Below, piece by piece: positions 8,472 to 17,800 of a stretch of 64,000 nucleotides of DNA; the stretch's first letter is position 1, and each line of letters starts with the position of its first letter. The stretch is from Kineosporia mesophila (GTDB lineage Bacteria; Actinomycetota; Actinomycetes; Actinomycetales; Kineosporiaceae). The position numbers and the translations under genes are program-made. The stretch covers positions 186,001 to 250,000 of the forward strand of contig NZ_JAJOMA010000005.1 of the NCBI RefSeq assembly GCF_021129235.1, read 5' to 3'. Below the pieces are notes generated by a model. That model was not told where the DNA came from, made no database searches, and was given only the letters and a program-made list of their open reading frames with translations.

Positions 8472-9928
8472 TGCCGGCCACCGCCTCCACCGGGCATCCC
8501 GCCACCGCCGCCACCGAACCCGCCGCTGCTCCCGAAGCCGGGAACGCCACTGCTGGAGGAGGAGTCGTCGGTCGTGGTGGGGATCTGCACCTCGTCGCCG
8601 GCGGAAAGACCGCTCTTGATCTCGGTGGTGCTGGAACCCTCCAGGCCGATCTCGACCTCGGTGGTGGTGGCCACGCCGTTCTTCAGCAGGCTGACCGTGC
8701 TGGTGTCGCCGGTCGTGGTGATCGCCGAGGTCTGCAGCACCAGAACGTCTTGTGCGGAACCGGTGGTGATGACCACGCTGACCGAGGCGCCGAGCCGGGC
8801 GGTGGAGACCGGGTCGGTGACCGTGATCGTCACCTCGTACTGCACCACGTTGCTGCTGGTGGCGCCCTCCGGCGAGATCTGGCTGACGGTGCCGCTCATC
8901 GTCTCGTCACTGGCGGAGAGCGTGATCTCGGCGTCCTGGCCGGTCTTCACCGAGCCGATGTCGGCCTCGGCGATGCTCGCCGTGACCGTCATCTTGCTGG
9001 TGGCCGCCAGACTGATGAAGGCGCTGCCGGAAGAGCTGCTGGTGCTGGAGGACGAGTCGGTGCCCGTCTCGCTGCTCGATCCGCTCCCGGAGGAGGACGA
9101 GGAAGAGGACGACCCGGAGCTCACGCTGTCGCCGACCTCACCGCCGACCGTGAGGATGGTGCCGGCGAACGGTGCCCGCAGCCGGGTGTCGGCCAGGGCG
9201 TCCTTGGCGTCCTCCACGCTGACCTGCGCGGAGGCGATATTGACCTTCGCCTCGGCGAGCTGGGCGTCGGTGGCACCTTCCTGGTTCTTCTCGATGTCCA
9301 CCTTCTTCTGCGCCAGCTGCGACCTGGCCGAGGTGAGCTGCGAGCGCGCCTGGGCGAGCGTCTCCTTGTCCTTCTTGAGGGTGGCGGAGGGGGCGCCGGC
9401 CGCCTTGTCCGAGGCCAGCCCGGTGGTCGCGGAGTCCACCGAGTCCTGGGCGGAGTCGACCGAGTCCTGGGCGGTCTCCAGGGCCAGCGAGTCCACCTCC
9501 TTCTCGGCGGTGGTCTGACCTTCGGTGAGGTCGTCGTAGGAGGCCTGCGCGGAGGCCAGGGAGGCCTTGGCGGAGGCGAGTTCCCGCTGTGCTGCGGCCG
9601 TGTCGACGGTGGCCAGGATCTGGTTCTTCCTGACCTTGTCACCGACCTTGACCTTGACGGCGGTGACGGTGCCGGAGGCACCGAAGGAGAGGGAGGAGCT
9701 GCGCGAGCTCGCCAGGTTGCCGGAACCACTGACGGAGGCCGTGACGTTACCCGTGGAGACGGTCGCCGTGCGGCTGGTGGTGGCGGTGCTGGCATCGGAG
9801 GTGCCGACGGTGAGGTAGGCGATCACGACGATCGCTACCAGCACGACGAGGAGACCGAGGTTCAGCCAGTGGTTGCGCAGAAGAGCCTTGCCCTTGCGAC
9901 CGGGGGAGGGTGAGGTAGCTTCACTCAC
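8468..9928 (-). CDS. MacA/HlyD-type efflux adaptor
   Basis: A 486-residue membrane-fusion-type adaptor. One N-terminal helix (LGLLVVLVAIVVIAYLTVG) is followed by a lipoyl/barrel-sandwich hybrid (GTVTAVKVKVGDKVRKNQIL). A long alpha-helical hairpin rich in Ala, Ser and Gln comes next, then the second lipoyl half (LRAPFAGTILTVGGEVGDSV) interrupted by a Ser-rich insert, a beta-barrel and a C-terminal Gly-rich tail. The GTG at 9928 was chosen because it directly precedes the family-like cytoplasmic N-terminus; an ATG at 10048 would add 40 residues. It is the first gene of the cassette and divergent from the response regulator. Confidence 0.88.
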   Translation of the reverse strand: MSEATSPSPGRKGKALLRNHWLNLGLLVVLVAIVVIAYLTVGTSDASTATTSRTATVSTGNVTASVSGSGNLASSRSSSLSFGASGTVTAVKVKVGDKVRKNQILATVDTAAAQRELASAKASLASAQASYDDLTEGQTTAEKEVDSLALETAQDSVDSAQDSVDSATTGLASDKAAGAPSATLKKDKETLAQARSQLTSARSQLAQKKVDIEKNQEGATDAQLAEAKVNIASAQVSVEDAKDALADTRLRAPFAGTILTVGGEVGDSVSSGSSSSSSSSGSGSSSETGTDSSSSTSSSSGSAFISLAATSKMTVTASIAEADIGSVKTGQDAEITLSASDETMSGTVSQISPEGATSSNVVQYEVTITVTDPVSTARLGASVSVVITTGSAQDVLVLQTSAITTTGDTSTVSLLKNGVATTTEVEIGLEGSSTTEIKSGLSAGDEVQIPTTTDDSSSSSGVPGFGSSGGFGGGGGGMPGGGGGRQ

Positions 9929-10216
9929 CGCGCTGCCGTCCCCGTTGTCCGTACGGCCCGTGGGACGTACAGCCCAAAACCCAGATTCAAGCTCGTATCT
10001 CCTTATCCGGTGGCCTTTTGGGCGCACTGGCGGTTCAGCGGACGCCACACCGTCGCGGAGACCGCTGCACCAGGGCTGTGGTGACGCTATGAATCAGCCA
10101 TGACCACTGGGCAAATGCCCTTGACCTGGACATACGTCCGCGCTCCGGACACGCTCACAGGCTTTTCACAGATATACGGCGGCTGTCGTTCAGCTTTGAC
10201 GACCAGCTTGATTCCT

Positions 10217-10939
10217 GTGACGACCGCCCCCCTACGCCACCCCAACGGCGCGCCCGTTCGCGTGCTTGTGGTGGACGACGAACGCACCCTCACCGACCTG
10301 CTGACCATGGCCCTGCGTTACGAGGGCTGGCAGGTCCGTTCCGCTCCGGACGGCAACACCGCCGTCAAGGAGGCTCGCGACTGGCGCCCCGACGCCGTCG
10401 TGCTCGATGTGATGCTGCCCGACATCGACGGTCTGAACGTGCTTCGTCGTCTCCGCGAGGACGACCGGGACATCCCGGTTCTTTTCCTCACCGCCCGCGA
10501 CTCGGTGGAGGACCGCATCGCCGGTATCACCGCCGGTGGCGATGACTACGTGACCAAGCCCTTCAGTCTGGAAGAGGTGGTGGCCCGGCTGCGTGGGCTG
10601 ATCCGCCGCACCAGCCTGGCCGCCCAGCCGCCGGACGCGCAGCTGACGGTCGGTGACCTGATCCTCGACGAGGACAGCCACGAGGTCTCCCGCGACGGGG
10701 CCACGGTGAAGCTGACGGCCACCGAGTTCGAGCTGCTGCGGTACCTGATGCGCAACCCGCGGCGGGTGCTGAGCAAGGCCCAGATCCTCGACCGGGTGTG
10801 GAACTACGACTTCGGCGGCCAGGCCAATGTGGTCGAGCTGTACATCTCCTACCTGCGCAAGAAGATCGACGCGGGTCGTACCCCGATGATCCACACGGTG
10901 CGGGGCGCGGGCTACGTGCTCAAACCCGCCGCCGCCTGA
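10217..10939 (+). CDS. OmpR-family response regulator
   Basis: A 240-residue two-component regulator. The receiver domain has VLVVDDE, the phosphoacceptor Asp in AVVLDVMLPDIDG, and the conserved Lys in YVTKPFS. The winged-helix domain begins near residue 140 and ends with the typical YLRKKID ... IHTVRGAGYVLKP. The GTG shown fits the family length; an upstream ATG at 10100 would add 39 residues of poor similarity. The partner kinase follows 15 bases downstream, and the divergent efflux cassette is a plausible target, a common arrangement for drug- or envelope-stress sensing. Confidence 0.93.
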   Translation: MTTAPLRHPNGAPVRVLVVDDERTLTDLLTMALRYEGWQVRSAPDGNTAVKEARDWRPDAVVLDVMLPDIDGLNVLRRLREDDRDIPVLFLTARDSVEDRIAGITAGGDDYVTKPFSLEEVVARLRGLIRRTSLAAQPPDAQLTVGDLILDEDSHEVSRDGATVKLTATEFELLRYLMRNPRRVLSKAQILDRVWNYDFGGQANVVELYISYLRKKIDAGRTPMIHTVRGAGYVLKPAAA

Positions 10940-10954
10940 CCCGATGCCCTACGG

Positions 10955-12619
10955 ATGAGGTCGATCAGCTCCCGCAGGTCCCGGCACGCCGGCGTGAAGC
11001 CGCTGCGCAGGGGGCGCACCACGCTGCGCCGGCGTCTGGTCCTGCTGTCGATCGCCCTCACCGCGACGATCAGCATCGTCATCGGGCTGGTAGCCGTGTT
11101 CTCGCTCCAGGTGTTCCTGGAGGAGCGCCTGGACAATCAGCTCACCTCGGCGGTGCGGCGTTCGCGGGACTTCGCCGGCCGGCCTCCGTCCGAGAACCGG
11201 CCGGGCAACCAGAACGGACCGGGCCCGAACTTCCTGAACGCCCCGGGCCAGGGCGAGGACACCCTCGGCGTGGAGATCGAGGCCGACGGAACGGTCAGCA
11301 CCGCAGCGGTACTAAGCCCGGCCGGGGAGACGGTGGCCCTGACCACCGACCAGAAGAAGACGGTCGCCGAGGTTCCCGTCGACCGGGAGCCGCACACCGT
11401 GGACCTGGGCGGCGACCTGGGCCGGTACCGGGTGATCGCTCTGGTCATCCAGCGCGACGGCACCGACCTCACCCTGGTCACCGGTCTGCCGTTGAGCTCG
11501 GTGCAGGCCGCGGTGTGGCGCCTGACCGCCGCGGTCCTCGCGGTGAGCATCTTCGGGCTGCTCACGGTGGCCTTCGTCGGTGGGCTGATCGTGCGACGCA
11601 CCCTGCGACCACTCAACCGGCTGGCCGAAGTGGCCACCGGCGTCAAGGAACTGCCCCTGCACGAGGGCAAGACCGCACTGCCCACCCGGGTTCCGGAGCA
11701 GGACACCGATCCGGCCACCGAGGTCGGACAGGTCGGGTCGGCCCTGAACACGCTGCTGGGCCACGTCGACAACGCACTTCAGGCCCGCAACGCCAGCGAG
11801 GCCCGGATGCGCCGGTTCGTGGCCGACGCCAGTCACGAGCTGCGCACCCCACTGGCCTCGATCCGCGGTTACGCCGAACTCACCCGCCGCACCGGGCAGC
11901 ACGTGCCGCCCGAGGTCGCGCATTCGCTGAGCCGGGTGGAGTCCGAGGCGATCCGGATGAGCGGGCTGGTGGAGGAACTGCTGCTGCTGGCCCGGCTGGA
12001 CGAGGGCCGGCCCACCGCCAAGGACCCGGTCGACCTCACCGATCTGCTGGTCAACACCGTCAGCGACGCGCACGCGGCCGGTCCCACCCACCGCTGGCAG
12101 CTGAATCTGCCGAACGTCCCGGTCGTGGTGACCGGTGACGAGCCGCAGCTGCACCAGGTGGTGGTGAACCTGATGGCCAACGCCCGGGTGCACACCCCGC
12201 CCGGCACCGTCGTGGAGGCCGCGCTGCGGCTGGTGATCAGCGAACAGGGCACTCCCGAGGCCCTGCTCACGATCACCGACAATGGCCCGGGCATCGCTCC
12301 CGATCTCCTGCCTGAGGTGTTCAACCGGTTCGCCCGCGGCGACAATTCACGATCGCGGACGGCGGGCAGCACCGGTCTGGGGCTGTCCATCGTGTCGGCC
12401 GTGGTGCTCGCCCACGAGGGTCAGGTCGACGTGACCAGTCAGCCCGGTCGCACCTGTTTCTCGGTGCGGTTGCCGGCCGAGCCGCCCGAAGACCTCTACG
12501 AGCCGATGGACGAGGTCGAGGAGCCCGACGCGGCGCTGCCCCCGACGGCGCTGCCCCCGAGGGACATCCCGGTGGACGCGGTCACCCAGCCCCAGGGAAT
12601 CCCGGTCATCCGGCCCTAG
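10955..12619 (+). CDS. Sensor histidine kinase, HAMP-type
   Basis: A 554-residue membrane kinase. Two helices (about residues 29-52 and 185-210) bracket a 130-residue external sensor domain. A HAMP segment follows (RRTLRPLNRLAEVATGV), then the HisKA box FVADASHELRTPLASIRGY and the catalytic domain with ANARVHTP (N box), DNGPGI, and GSTGLGLSIV. The C-terminal 40 residues are acidic and Pro-rich. It follows the OmpR regulator and very probably phosphorylates it. Its 3' end overlaps the convergent phosphatase gene by four bases. Confidence 0.94.
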   Translation: MRSISSRRSRHAGVKPLRRGRTTLRRRLVLLSIALTATISIVIGLVAVFSLQVFLEERLDNQLTSAVRRSRDFAGRPPSENRPGNQNGPGPNFLNAPGQGEDTLGVEIEADGTVSTAAVLSPAGETVALTTDQKKTVAEVPVDREPHTVDLGGDLGRYRVIALVIQRDGTDLTLVTGLPLSSVQAAVWRLTAAVLAVSIFGLLTVAFVGGLIVRRTLRPLNRLAEVATGVKELPLHEGKTALPTRVPEQDTDPATEVGQVGSALNTLLGHVDNALQARNASEARMRRFVADASHELRTPLASIRGYAELTRRTGQHVPPEVAHSLSRVESEAIRMSGLVEELLLLARLDEGRPTAKDPVDLTDLLVNTVSDAHAAGPTHRWQLNLPNVPVVVTGDEPQLHQVVVNLMANARVHTPPGTVVEAALRLVISEQGTPEALLTITDNGPGIAPDLLPEVFNRFARGDNSRSRTAGSTGLGLSIVSAVVLAHEGQVDVTSQPGRTCFSVRLPAEPPEDLYEPMDEVEEPDAALPPTALPPRDIPVDAVTQPQGIPVIRP

Positions 12620-14736
12620 GTAGCGGCCAGGACCAGGAGCGCCACGTCGTCCCGTTCCGGTGCGAACGACCGCACCGCCGCCAGCACGGAATCCGCCACC
12701 GCGTCGGCCAGCTGGGTCGCCGGATGGCCGGGCCCACTCTGCTCGCTCTGGTCGGTCCACGGATTGCGCTCGTACTCGGGGTGTTCCAGCCTCCAGGCCG
12801 GTGACGGCCAGGCCGGGCCGATACCGCGGGGCACGGCCGCCAGCACCTCGGCCAGACGTTTCTCGCCGAACTGCTCGTCGCCGACCCGTGCCTCGGTGAC
12901 CCCGTCCGTGTAGGCGAGCAGGACGTCCCCTGCTTCGAGATCGACCACCACCTCGTGAACGTCCACCGACGGCAGCAGGCCCAGGGCCGTACCGGGCCGC
13001 CCGACCGTGTGCACCGACCCGTCGCGGTGCCGGCGCAGCAGCGGCGGCGGGTGACCACCCAGGCTCAGCGTCACGCGGATCCGCCGCTCGTCCGGCCCGG
13101 GATCGCTGACCAGCCCGTAGACCACCGTGCAGAACCGCTCCAGGTCGTCCGGAGTCTGCAGGGCCCGGTTGAGCTGCCGCAGCACCTCGCTCGGGGTCCA
13201 GCCCTGGGCGCTCAGGGTGCGAACGGTGTAGCGGGCCATCGAGGTGACCACGGCCGCGTGAACCCCCTTGCCGGAGACGTCCCCGAGCACGAACGCGGAC
13301 TCACCACCGCCCGCCGGGTGCACGTCGTAGAAGTCGCCGCCCACGCCCTCACCGCGCGCCGAGGGCACCGACCGGGCGGCGAACCGCAGGGCGGGCAACT
13401 GCGGTAACGAGGCGGGACGCAGGCTCTGGCGCAGGGTCTCGGACAGGCGGGTCTGCTCGTTCAGCAGCTCTCGCAGCTGCCTCTCGGTGCGGTTGCGCTC
13501 GGTCACGTCGCGCAGGACCACGAGCCGCGCGATCTGCCGGCCGACCGGATCGGTCACCCAGGTCATCGAGACGGCTACGTCGCGTGGCGGCCCGAGGACG
13601 AGTTGCTCCCCTGTGCGCTCCCGGGGCCGGTCCTTTCCGGTGGGCCCCGGGAGCCCCGAAGGGTCCGTGCGGTGGTCGATCTCGAGAGCCGCGACACTCA
13701 GCGGACGCCCGGTGAGGCGCAGCGGTTTCTCCGGGCCGGTCAGATCGGGCCGGGCGAAGAGCCCGCCCCAGAAGCCGGGCAGCATCTCGTCGGCGGTGTC
13801 GGCGCCGGGAACCGGGTAGATCAGCACCTCGTCCTCGACCGCGTCGACGGCCGAGCCGACCTCCTGCTTCTCCAGCACCGTGGCCAGGCCGGGCACCACG
13901 TCCACCACGTAGCGGCCGATCATGGCCCGGCGCGGGAAGCTGATGATCGAGGCCCCGGCGGCGTTCGCGTCGACCACCCGGCCGTACACGTCGAGCACCA
14001 GCACGCCGTCGTTCATCTGCTCGATCACGATGCCGCGGGCGACCGGCGTGAGGTCGAGCAGGCGCAGCCGGAAGAAGCCCCAGACCAGCACCACCGCGGT
14101 GATGCCGAAGAGGAACGGCGTGGGGTCGATCATCCCGGCGCGGAACAGACCGGCGTTCCAGAGCACGTTGCCGAAGCAGGGCAGCAGGGACGCGGCGATC
14201 AGCAGGGCGCCCTGGCGGCGGTAGGGCGGGGCGATCTTGGTCAGGCGGGCCATCAGGACGAAGTCGGCGCCCAGCATCAGCACGTAGACGTAGACGGCGT
14301 GCGGCCAGAAGAGCGGTCCGGCTCCGGGCACCTGGGCACCGAGCACCTGGCTGGTGTGCGAATAGTCCTGGATCAGAGGACGCGTCGCGGGCACCAGGAT
14401 GAGGGTCATCATCACGACCGGGTGGATCGTGAGCAGGATCGTGGATCTTCGCGTCATCCGCCCGCGACCGGTGTAGGCGAAGACGAAACTCCACAGCGCC
14501 GGGGGCAGGGCCACCACGCCGAAATACTTCAGCGCCGACCACCACTGGGCGACCTCGGGAGAGGTACTGCTCAGCTCCAGGGCATAACAGATCGACCAGA
14601 CCTTGACCGCGAGCAGCATGACCACCAGCGGGCGGCTGCCGATGCCCTGGCGATTGGCCCAGACGAACCCGGCCAGCGACAGGTAACCGACACCACCGGC
14701 CACCAGAGCGCAGACCAACCAGGCCGACCACGACAC
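12616..14736 (-). CDS. 7TM-PAS-PP2C (SpoIIE-type) serine phosphatase
   Basis: A 706-residue multidomain signalling protein. About seven hydrophobic segments occupy the first 225 residues, in the manner of histidine-kinase 7TM sensor regions. A PAS domain follows (IEQMNDGVLVLDVYGRVVDA), then a second PAS-like region ending in VLRDVTERNRTERQLREL, and a C-terminal PP2C/SpoIIE domain. That domain has metal-binding motifs GGDFYDV, LGDVSGKGVHAA and YTDGVTEAR. Such proteins dephosphorylate anti-sigma antagonist proteins in general-stress pathways; the partner is not in this window. The start ATG is followed directly by the first membrane helix. Confidence 0.91.
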   Translation of the reverse strand: MSWSAWLVCALVAGGVGYLSLAGFVWANRQGIGSRPLVVMLLAVKVWSICYALELSSTSPEVAQWWSALKYFGVVALPPALWSFVFAYTGRGRMTRRSTILLTIHPVVMMTLILVPATRPLIQDYSHTSQVLGAQVPGAGPLFWPHAVYVYVLMLGADFVLMARLTKIAPPYRRQGALLIAASLLPCFGNVLWNAGLFRAGMIDPTPFLFGITAVVLVWGFFRLRLLDLTPVARGIVIEQMNDGVLVLDVYGRVVDANAAGASIISFPRRAMIGRYVVDVVPGLATVLEKQEVGSAVDAVEDEVLIYPVPGADTADEMLPGFWGGLFARPDLTGPEKPLRLTGRPLSVAALEIDHRTDPSGLPGPTGKDRPRERTGEQLVLGPPRDVAVSMTWVTDPVGRQIARLVVLRDVTERNRTERQLRELLNEQTRLSETLRQSLRPASLPQLPALRFAARSVPSARGEGVGGDFYDVHPAGGGESAFVLGDVSGKGVHAAVVTSMARYTVRTLSAQGWTPSEVLRQLNRALQTPDDLERFCTVVYGLVSDPGPDERRIRVTLSLGGHPPPLLRRHRDGSVHTVGRPGTALGLLPSVDVHEVVVDLEAGDVLLAYTDGVTEARVGDEQFGEKRLAEVLAAVPRGIGPAWPSPAWRLEHPEYERNPWTDQSEQSGPGHPATQLADAVADSVLAAVRSFAPERDDVALLVLAAT

Positions 14737-14878
14737 CGCGCTTGATACCTCCCCGCGACCACGTCACCCGTCAGTTCAGCACCGACGGAAGCCCACAGTG
14801 CGAGCACCGCCCGGCTGCTCCTTGATTGCCCAGGTGAACAGGGTATGCGGAGTGAACCCGGGGCGCAGGGTGATGAGG

Positions 14879-17800
14879 TTATCCGCGGATGATGCGTGAA
14901 ACGTCACCGGGTCGGCCGAAGTGATAGCCCTGCGCGTAGTCACAGCCAATCTCCCGCAGACGCCGCGCCTGCCGGCCCGACTCCACGCCCTCGGCGATCA
15001 CCCGCATCCCGTGCGCGTGGGCGAGGTCGACGATGGCCGTCACCACCGCGTCGGCGCGGGAGTCCTCGCCGACCGGGGTGACGAACGAGCGGTCGATCTT
15101 CATGAAGTCGAAGCTGTAGCGCTGCAACCCGGCCAGACCCGACCGGCCGGAACCGAAGTCGTCGATCCCGACCCCGATCCCCGCCGAGATCAGCTCCTTC
15201 AGCGCGCTGTCCACGGCCGGGTCGACGTTGGCGAACGCCTGCTCGGTCAGCTCGACCTTCAGCTTCTCGGGGCCGAAGTCGCCCCGGCGCACCGCGTCGA
15301 TCAGGTGGAACGCCAGGCCCGGGTGCTCGGTGGAACGGGCCGACAGGTTGATCGCCAGCCACGGCGGCGTGACCTGCCCACGACCCGTCTGGTCGCCGAT
15401 CCGGGCATCGGCCGCCCGCAGATCCTCCGCGTTCTCCGACCACGACCGGAGTTGCGCGATCACCTCGTTGATCACCCAGGTGTCGACATCCACGATCAAG
15501 CCGGTCTTCTCGGCGATGTCGAGGAACTTGCCGGGTTCCAGCAGCTGCTCACCACCCTGCGGGTCCTGGAGCCGCACCAGGGCCTCGGCCCCGATGATCC
15601 GGTTCGTGCTCAGGTTGATGATCGGCTGGTACTCCAGCATCAGACCCCGGTCGGCCAGCGCCATCCGCAACCGCTGCTCGGTGCGGCGGCGCTCGCGCAC
15701 ACCTTCCCGCAGGGCTTCGTCGAACACCGCGTAACCGTCGCGACCCGCGTCCTTCGCCTGGTGCAGGGCGATGTCGGCCTCCCGCAGCAGGTCGGCCCCG
15801 GTCGAGCCCGGACGCCCCCGGTTGCTCGCGATTCCCGCGCTGCCCGGGCAGATCAGCACCTCGCCCGATCCCGGCAGCACGTAGGGAGCCCGCAGGGCCT
15901 CCAGCATCGTCTGGGCCAGACCCACCACCCGGGCCTGTGACCAGCCCGCCGGGACCACGACCACGAACTCGTCGCCGCTCATCCGGGCGATCAGCGAACC
16001 GTCCGGCACCACCGCGACCAGGCGGCGGGCCACCTCGATCAGCAGTCGGTCACCGGTCTCGTGGCCCAGGCTGTCGTTCACCACCTTGAACCGGTCGAGG
16101 TCGAGAAGAACCACACTGAGCGCATTCTCGGCGGCACCCGGAGTCGGTCCGGTGGCCCGCAGCAGCAGTTGCAGACGCCGCTCGTAGGAGGCCCGGTTAC
16201 CCAGGCCCGTCACCGGGTCGGTGGCCGCGACCCGCTCCAGCTCGATCCGGTCGCGCACCTGACGGGTCACGTCGATCGTGGCGCCGTAGACCGCGGTGAT
16301 CGTGCCGTCGGGCGCCCGCCCCGGCGTCGCCCACGACTGCACGTGCCGGATCTCGCCGCCGGTCCCGATCAGCCGGAACGTCTCGACGCACTCGTCCTCG
16401 GAGCCCTGCGGGTCGAGGTCCACGTCCACCCGGCGGGCCCGGTCCAGGTCGTCCGGATGTACGAAGGCCTGCCAGCGATCCAGGTCGGGATCGAAGTTCT
16501 CCGCGGGAACACCGACCAGCCGGTACATCTCGTCCGACCAGATGAGCTCCGCCGTCTCCGGCCGCCATTCCCAGGTGGCCAGACCCGCCAGTTCCTGCGC
16601 CGCCCGCAACCCGGCCAGACCCGACCGCAGCACATCGGCATCCCGCTCGAACGCGGTGATGTCGACGACGCCGCCCCAGGCCCCCAGCAGGTTGCCCTCG
16701 TCGTCGCGCCGCACCTCGCTCCAGGCGTAGGCGTGCTTGGCCTGCCCGTCCCGGGTGCGCAGGCGCAGCGCCCCGGCCACCCCGCGACCACTGACGATCG
16801 CCTGCACGGCCACATCGAACCGGCCGCGATCGGCACCCGCCAGCACCGACCGGATCGTGCCCAGATCCAGCTCCACATCGGCGGGCATCCCCAGCAGACG
16901 GGCCACCGGTGACGACCAGGCCACGGCGTTGGTCACGGCATCCCACTGCCACAACCCCATGCTGTCGGCCGAGGGCATCGAGATCGACAGAGCAGAACCG
17001 GATGGTGGACGTTCACCACGGTTGCGCGCGCCCGGCACCCGCCGGTCGTCGACGGGAAGGGAGCCCCCGAAGAACGCCGGGCCGTTCGCCCGGCCTCCCG
17101 TGGTTGCGGGGATCTGGCTTCCGTGGGGAGGTGTGAGCAGCTCAAGACCGAGGTCCTGGCGCAGTTCCGGTGAACCGTTGACCCGGTTGACGACTCGCGG
17201 GGTTCCGCGCATCTCGGCCAGACGCGCGTGCATGGCGGTGGGGGCGATGTTCCGGCCGGTGTTCTGGCCGGCCCAGCCTGGTTCCCCGTTTCCCGCGGTC
17301 CCGGTGTCCAGGTCGAGCGCCTGGTCCCGCACCCAGATCTCGTCCGGGGCCTCGTCGTCCTCGGCCTCCAGCGCCTCCGTGCCGGTTTCGGTGAATTCGG
17401 TGGTTTCGGTGGTTTCGGCGACAAGGCTTCCGGTGTCGATCCCGACCGCCTCGAACTGGCCCGTCCCGGTCGACGTCAGGTAGTCGGACGACGATGCCTG
17501 AGCCACCGGCGAGAACGACCCGGTCTGCCCGACCCGGGACACCGAACCCGTTGCCGCTGCGTCCGGCTCGACCTGCTGCCCGGCCTCCGACTGCCCGTCG
17601 GCACTCATCCACGAACCGGTGTCCGACTGCTGTCCGGTCCCGGACGACTGCTGGGACTCTCGCTGCTGTCGGCCTTCGGCCGCGCGCCTCGCCATGGAAC
17701 GACGCGGGGCCTCGACCCATTGGCCTATCGAACTCTGCTCCTGGGACTCGCTCTGCGACTCGGACACGACCGGCCGCTCTGCTTCTGGTGCGTCGTGCCG

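Noticed and set aside
8438-9913. Long open frame on the plus strand opposite the MacA-like adaptor
   Set aside because: A composition shadow of the adaptor gene; Gly/Arg/His-rich with no domain.
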